A stretch of DNA of 64,000 nucleotides, from assembly GCA_002419055.1 (NCBI GenBank), contig DIFI01000009.1, positions 310,001 to 374,000 of the forward strand. Reading direction: 5' to 3'. The DNA comes from Peptococcaceae bacterium UBA5752. GTDB lineage: Bacteria > Bacillota > Dehalobacteriia > UBA4068. The notes beneath the pieces were generated by a model, which saw only the letters and a program-made list of their open reading frames with translations, was not told the origin of the DNA and ran no database searches. The position numbers were made by a program, and so were the translations under genes. Positions 60,372 through 64,000 of this stretch are shown one piece after another (positions within the stretch are counted from its first letter, which is position 1; each line of letters begins with the position of its first letter).

Positions 60372-63300
60372 ATGAACAAGTTAAGAATTAACCTATTTTT
60401 TGTTTTCATTCTCACATTATTCGTCTTTGCCGGAAGTGTCTGTGTGTCATCGGTTGAAGTGAATGCTGTCGAAACGGATCAAGGACGGTATGATGGATAC
60501 ATAGTTAAAGTAAAAGACGATGCGACAGCAAACGTAAGCCTCTTGGACAACAACGTCTCTGAGGTAGGCGATGGGTTTTATGTTGTCAACAGCCTTGAGG
60601 CGGCGGAAAGCTTTGCCGATGAGAGTAATATTGAATACATAGAACCAAACTATATCGTGACTTTGTTCGAATATCCTAATGACACTAACGATCCATATTA
60701 TTCCTCATATCAAAAAGTATATATGGATTTAATCAGCGCAAGCTCTGCATGGAGCGAGGAATATAATGGGAATGGCGTGACAGTAGCAGTTATTGACTCG
60801 GGAGTTGTCAACGGACACGTGGATATTGACTATACAAATGTTCTTGATGGTACATACTATTACATGAATTCTATCGGAACCTCTGTAGTGGAACGTACGG
60901 GCTCCAATTACACTGCCGACGTTACGGGACATGGCTCGTTTGTTACAGGAATCATCGCTGCTCAGATAAATAACAGTATAGGCATTGCCGGAATGACAGA
61001 TGAAGTCAATATTCTTCCTCTTAAGTGCTTTGATAGCGAAAATACCACTATCGCTCAGATCATTGCAGCTATTCAGGATGCAATTGTTGCCGATGTTGAT
61101 GTTATAAACATGAGTTTCGGAACAGAAGGTGAATCCGAATCTTTGGAATACTTTCTGCAATCTGCTGCTAATGCAGGAATAATACTGGTTGCCGCTGCGG
61201 GAAATAATGGCGATAATACAGTTAATTACCCGGCAGCCTACGACTTTGTAATATCGGTTGGCTCTGTGGATACCTCAGGAACTGTTTCGTATTTTTCGCA
61301 AAGAAATGACAGCGTTTGGGTTACTGCTCCCGGAGAGGATATTGAATCGTTAGATTACGAATCCCCAACAAAATACTGTTCAAAAAATGGCACCTCATTT
61401 GCAGCACCATTCGTTACCGCCATGGCGGCAATAGCCAAACAGTATGACGAAGGTATTGATGTTTATGACATGAAAGATTTGCTGAAAAATTCCGCTGTTG
61501 ACGCAGGAACAACCGGCTGGGATAGTTCATATGGTTATGGAATAATTAACGTTAATAATTTTATCTCAGAGCTTGAACTTGAAGCTATCTATGAACTCGA
61601 CGGGGGTACTCTTGATACGGCAGCCGCTGACTATGTTTCTTTATTTAAAACGTCGGATACGCCGGTAACACTACCGGAGCCGACAAAGTCCGGGTATAAT
61701 TTCGGCGGATGGTACGATAATGCCCAGTTTACCGGAAGCATAGTTACTGAGATACCGCAAGGCACATCTGATGACTATACTGTCTATGCGAGATGGTATG
61801 ATGACGAGGAGACCACAGTTAACAGTATAACTGTAAAGGGCTACCCGGCTACTCTTAAGACTGGAACAGATAATACTTATGAAGTTACAATACCGGAGGG
61901 TATAACAATTGCTGCGTCTGATATAGTAGCCACAGCGGCTTATCTAACTGCCAGTGTCAGCATGGCGACGACCTTGGATTCAGGAGCTACTTGGAATTTT
62001 ACCGTTACATCCGGGTCAAACTCTTTAAACCATAAATATTACACAATAAATACAATTATTAATCACAGGCCTACAACTGTAGCGGCAACCAAAACAGGTT
62101 CTGCAACACCGGCATCTTATGACGGTGGAACTGCCGCAGTACCATACTCTGCAGACGTCTCATCCTGGTTTTCGGATCAAGAAGGCGATGATCTTACATA
62201 TGTCTTGGTTTCCACGAGTGCTGAAGGAACCGTTTCCCTAAATGCCGGCATTCTTGAGTATACACCGTCAGTAGATGATGTTGGTAAAGATATTACCATG
62301 GTGATAAAAGCTAACGACGGAATGTCTGACAGCGCTTCAAACGTTACCGTAACGGTAACTGTAGGCGCTATTCCCGGCAGCGACAGTGTGCTTTCTTCCA
62401 CAGCAGGGTCGTTTGATAAATATAAGTCTAGCAACGGATATAACGATATATCGGTAGTGCTAACTTTGGCGGGCAATTCTTTGATCTCAATTAAGAACAG
62501 CGGTAACGCGCTCACTATGGACGACGATTATACTGTTTCATCAAATACCGATGTTACGATAACCAAAGAATATCTTGCCCAACTGGACAACGGACAGATC
62601 ACACTGATTTTTGGATTTAATAATGGATACCGTGCCAGTATGACGATAACGATATCGGACAGCTACGTTGCGGTCACAAACATCACCCTTGCGACGGCAA
62701 GAGTTACCTTGGGCAGCTCATTGACATTGTCAGGGATGGTAACGCCTGCAAATGCAAGCAACAATACAATCGTATGGAGCTTGAAAAGTGCAGGGGCAAC
62801 CGGTGCGTCAGTTTCAGATAGTACTTTTTCTGCGTCTGCTGCCGGTACAGCTATCTTAACGGCTACGATTGCAAACGGTACATCAGCCGGTACTGACTAT
62901 GTCAAGGATTTTGCAATTACTGTGTCTTCCGGGGGTGGAGGCGGAGGCGGCGGTGGCGGTGGCGTTGTGGTGGCAGAAGATAGTGAGTATGTGAATCTGA
63001 TTTGCGGTGACGCAGCATTCGAGGTATCATATACGATCGAAGATAATCAAGCAATCGTCGATATCGACGATGACACATTGGAAGAGCTGCTTGACAGCGC
63101 CAATGACAGCGGGCTGATCAGCATCGACTTTAGTGATGTGGATATAGAAGAGGTTACGTTACCTAATGATGCTTTTTCCGCTATGGCGGAAGCCGGAATA
63201 GGTGGACTTACACTCAAATTGCCATCAGCACAGATCGAGATTTCCGCCGATGCGATGGCGGAAATCGTTGAACAAGCCGACGGCCGAGATATCACGGTCT

Positions 63301-64000
63301 CGGCTGAGCGGGTTAACACAAGGTATCTTACAAATGCCCAGCGTACTGCTGTTGGCACAGATCCGGTATATGATCTGTCGATCAAATGCGGCAGCACATC
63401 TGTTACCGAGTTTGGAGGCAGTGTGACGATAAGTCTTCCATATGAGCTTAAAGATGGCGAAGAGGCGAAAGGTTCAGTGGTCTGGTATCTGGACAGCGCA
63501 GGCAATCTTACGGAAATACCCTGCACATATGAAAAAACGACCAAAACGGTCATTTTCACAGTAACACACTTTTCCTATTATGTTACCTCATATGATGAGT
63601 CAAGAATATTGGAGAATGCTTTTTCGGATGTTTCTAAGGATGCATGGTATTACGATGCTGTGATGTTCTGTGCTCAAAATGGTATCACAAGCGGCACAGG
63701 TAACGGTAAGTTCAGCCCTGATTCGGTGCTCACAAGAGCCCAGTTTATTGTACTGTTGATGAGGGCGTACGGCTTAGATGCCACAGCAAACTCTGCGAAT
63801 AATTTTAAAGATGCCGGCGACACTTATTATACGGGTTACCTTGCCGCAGCAAAAAACCTTGGTATTACAAACGGCGTAGGAAATAATATGTTTGCACCGA
63901 ACAGCCAAATAACGAGACAGGATATGTTCGTGCTTTTATACAGGGTTCTGGATGTCCTTGACAAGCTGCCAGAGAATTTTATTGGCGCGTCTTTGATGAC
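60372..64000 (+). CDS. Secreted subtilisin-like serine protease with InlB, CBM_X2-like, Ig-like and SLH domains (5' part)
   Basis: Open to the window end: 1209 codons without a stop. A signal peptide (about 1-33, ending near VNA) precedes an I9-like propeptide (about 40-110). The S8 protease domain has the triad Asp142 (VAVIDSGV), His187 (GHGSFVTGI), Ser342 (GTSFAAPF) and oxyanion Asn278 (AAGNNGD). Then come an InlB/Flg_new-type repeat (about 404-478), a cadherin-like region (about 555-665), a CBM_X2-like domain (670-765), a Big_2-like domain (765-852), and a run of about 11 glycines (855-865). SLH repeats start near 1083 and again near 1144. It is probably anchored to secondary wall polymer and extracellular. 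ATG at 60372 follows CAAGGAG. Base composition looks higher in GC than its neighbours, which may mean transfer. Confidence 0.88.
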   Translation, partial: MNKLRINLFFVFILTLFVFAGSVCVSSVEVNAVETDQGRYDGYIVKVKDDATANVSLLDNNVSEVGDGFYVVNSLEAAESFADESNIEYIEPNYIVTLFEYPNDTNDPYYSSYQKVYMDLISASSAWSEEYNGNGVTVAVIDSGVVNGHVDIDYTNVLDGTYYYMNSIGTSVVERTGSNYTADVTGHGSFVTGIIAAQINNSIGIAGMTDEVNILPLKCFDSENTTIAQIIAAIQDAIVADVDVINMSFGTEGESESLEYFLQSAANAGIILVAAAGNNGDNTVNYPAAYDFVISVGSVDTSGTVSYFSQRNDSVWVTAPGEDIESLDYESPTKYCSKNGTSFAAPFVTAMAAIAKQYDEGIDVYDMKDLLKNSAVDAGTTGWDSSYGYGIINVNNFISELELEAIYELDGGTLDTAAADYVSLFKTSDTPVTLPEPTKSGYNFGGWYDNAQFTGSIVTEIPQGTSDDYTVYARWYDDEETTVNSITVKGYPATLKTGTDNTYEVTIPEGITIAASDIVATAAYLTASVSMATTLDSGATWNFTVTSGSNSLNHKYYTINTIINHRPTTVAATKTGSATPASYDGGTAAVPYSADVSSWFSDQEGDDLTYVLVSTSAEGTVSLNAGILEYTPSVDDVGKDITMVIKANDGMSDSASNVTVTVTVGAIPGSDSVLSSTAGSFDKYKSSNGYNDISVVLTLAGNSLISIKNSGNALTMDDDYTVSSNTDVTITKEYLAQLDNGQITLIFGFNNGYRASMTITISDSYVAVTNITLATARVTLGSSLTLSGMVTPANASNNTIVWSLKSAGATGASVSDSTFSASAAGTAILTATIANGTSAGTDYVKDFAITVSSGGGGGGGGGGGVVVAEDSEYVNLICGDAAFEVSYTIEDNQAIVDIDDDTLEELLDSANDSGLISIDFSDVDIEEVTLPNDAFSAMAEAGIGGLTLKLPSAQIEISADAMAEIVEQADGRDITVSAERVNTRYLTNAQRTAVGTDPVYDLSIKCGSTSVTEFGGSVTISLPYELKDGEEAKGSVVWYLDSAGNLTEIPCTYEKTTKTVIFTVTHFSYYVTSYDESRILENAFSDVSKDAWYYDAVMFCAQNGITSGTGNGKFSPDSVLTRAQFIVLLMRAYGLDATANSANNFKDAGDTYYTGYLAAAKNLGITNGVGNNMFAPNSQITRQDMFVLLYRVLDVLDKLPENFIGASLM

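Noticed and set aside
60729..63559. Several open frames on the - strand (60729-61160, 62177-62515, 63047-63559)
   Set aside because: All are antisense to the continuous subtilase frame, which has clear catalytic motifs and domains.
1..64000. CRISPR arrays, prophage, insertion sequences, rRNA operons
   Set aside because: No regular short repeats, transposase or phage structural genes, or rRNA sequence were seen.

Overview
The window looks like a chromosomal stretch of a low-GC Bacillota (Firmicutes) genome, roughly 40% GC by eye. Strong AGGAGG-type ribosome binding sites, frequent TTG and GTG starts, and classic Bacillota gene orders support this (dtd-MBL-hisS-aspS; yicC-remA-gmk-rpoZ-coaBC-metK; rbgA-rnhB; dxs-tlyA-nadK-argR-recN; walJ-htrA-rlmH). 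A coenzyme-B12-dependent ribonucleotide reductase, ApbE and Fe-S/FAD oxidoreductases fit an anaerobe. The mIHF-type protein and the SLH-anchored protease suggest Clostridia or Negativicutes, but the sequence alone does not fix the lineage. The spoIVB-spo0A pair that usually follows recN in spore formers is absent from that position.

Region 1 (1-23.4 kb) is dense housekeeping, almost all on the + strand. It holds tRNA charging and editing (dtd, hisS, aspS), a 6S RNA gene with its own promoter just before pyrF, rqcH, the yicC-mihF-remA-gmk-rpoZ-coaBC-metK block, a penicillin-binding protein, trxA, yqeG, aroK, rbgA-rnhB-yraN, then dxs-tlyA-nadK-argR-recN and tRNA-Glu(CTC). Region 2 (23.4-39.5 kb) has gltX with a frameshifted gene remnant behind it, a DUF308 membrane protein, nrdJ, tRNA-Gly(CCC), an M23 cell-wall peptidase, the KtrB/KtrA potassium uptake pair, an HMA-like protein, walJ-htrA-rlmH, a degenerate HD-GYP protein, serA, yfbR and a TraX-family protein.

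Region 3 (39.5-50 kb) begins with three DMT/EamA transporters. The last two are a recent tandem duplication that left a readable scar, including a fragment of the first transporter and a 16-bp piece matching the downstream protease gene. A PDZ-less trypsin-like protease, lysA, apbE, a TetR regulator, a small unknown gene, a WYL regulator, a MUG-like DNA glycosylase and cca follow.

Region 4 (50-60 kb, all - strand) is the most unusual part: three close paralogues of a roughly 625-residue protein joining N-terminal cysteine clusters to a PCMH-type FAD domain. They are interleaved with a thioester-reductase-like SDR and a UbiG-like methyltransferase, with asnB upstream. A 17-codon remnant of the SDR 5' end lies between two of the oxidases, so an [oxidase+SDR] unit was probably duplicated and the extra SDR deleted. 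This could be an undescribed biosynthetic or redox locus; its substrate is unknown. Region 5 (60.4 kb to the end) is the first 1209 codons of a large secreted multidomain subtilase with C-terminal SLH repeats, running off the window.
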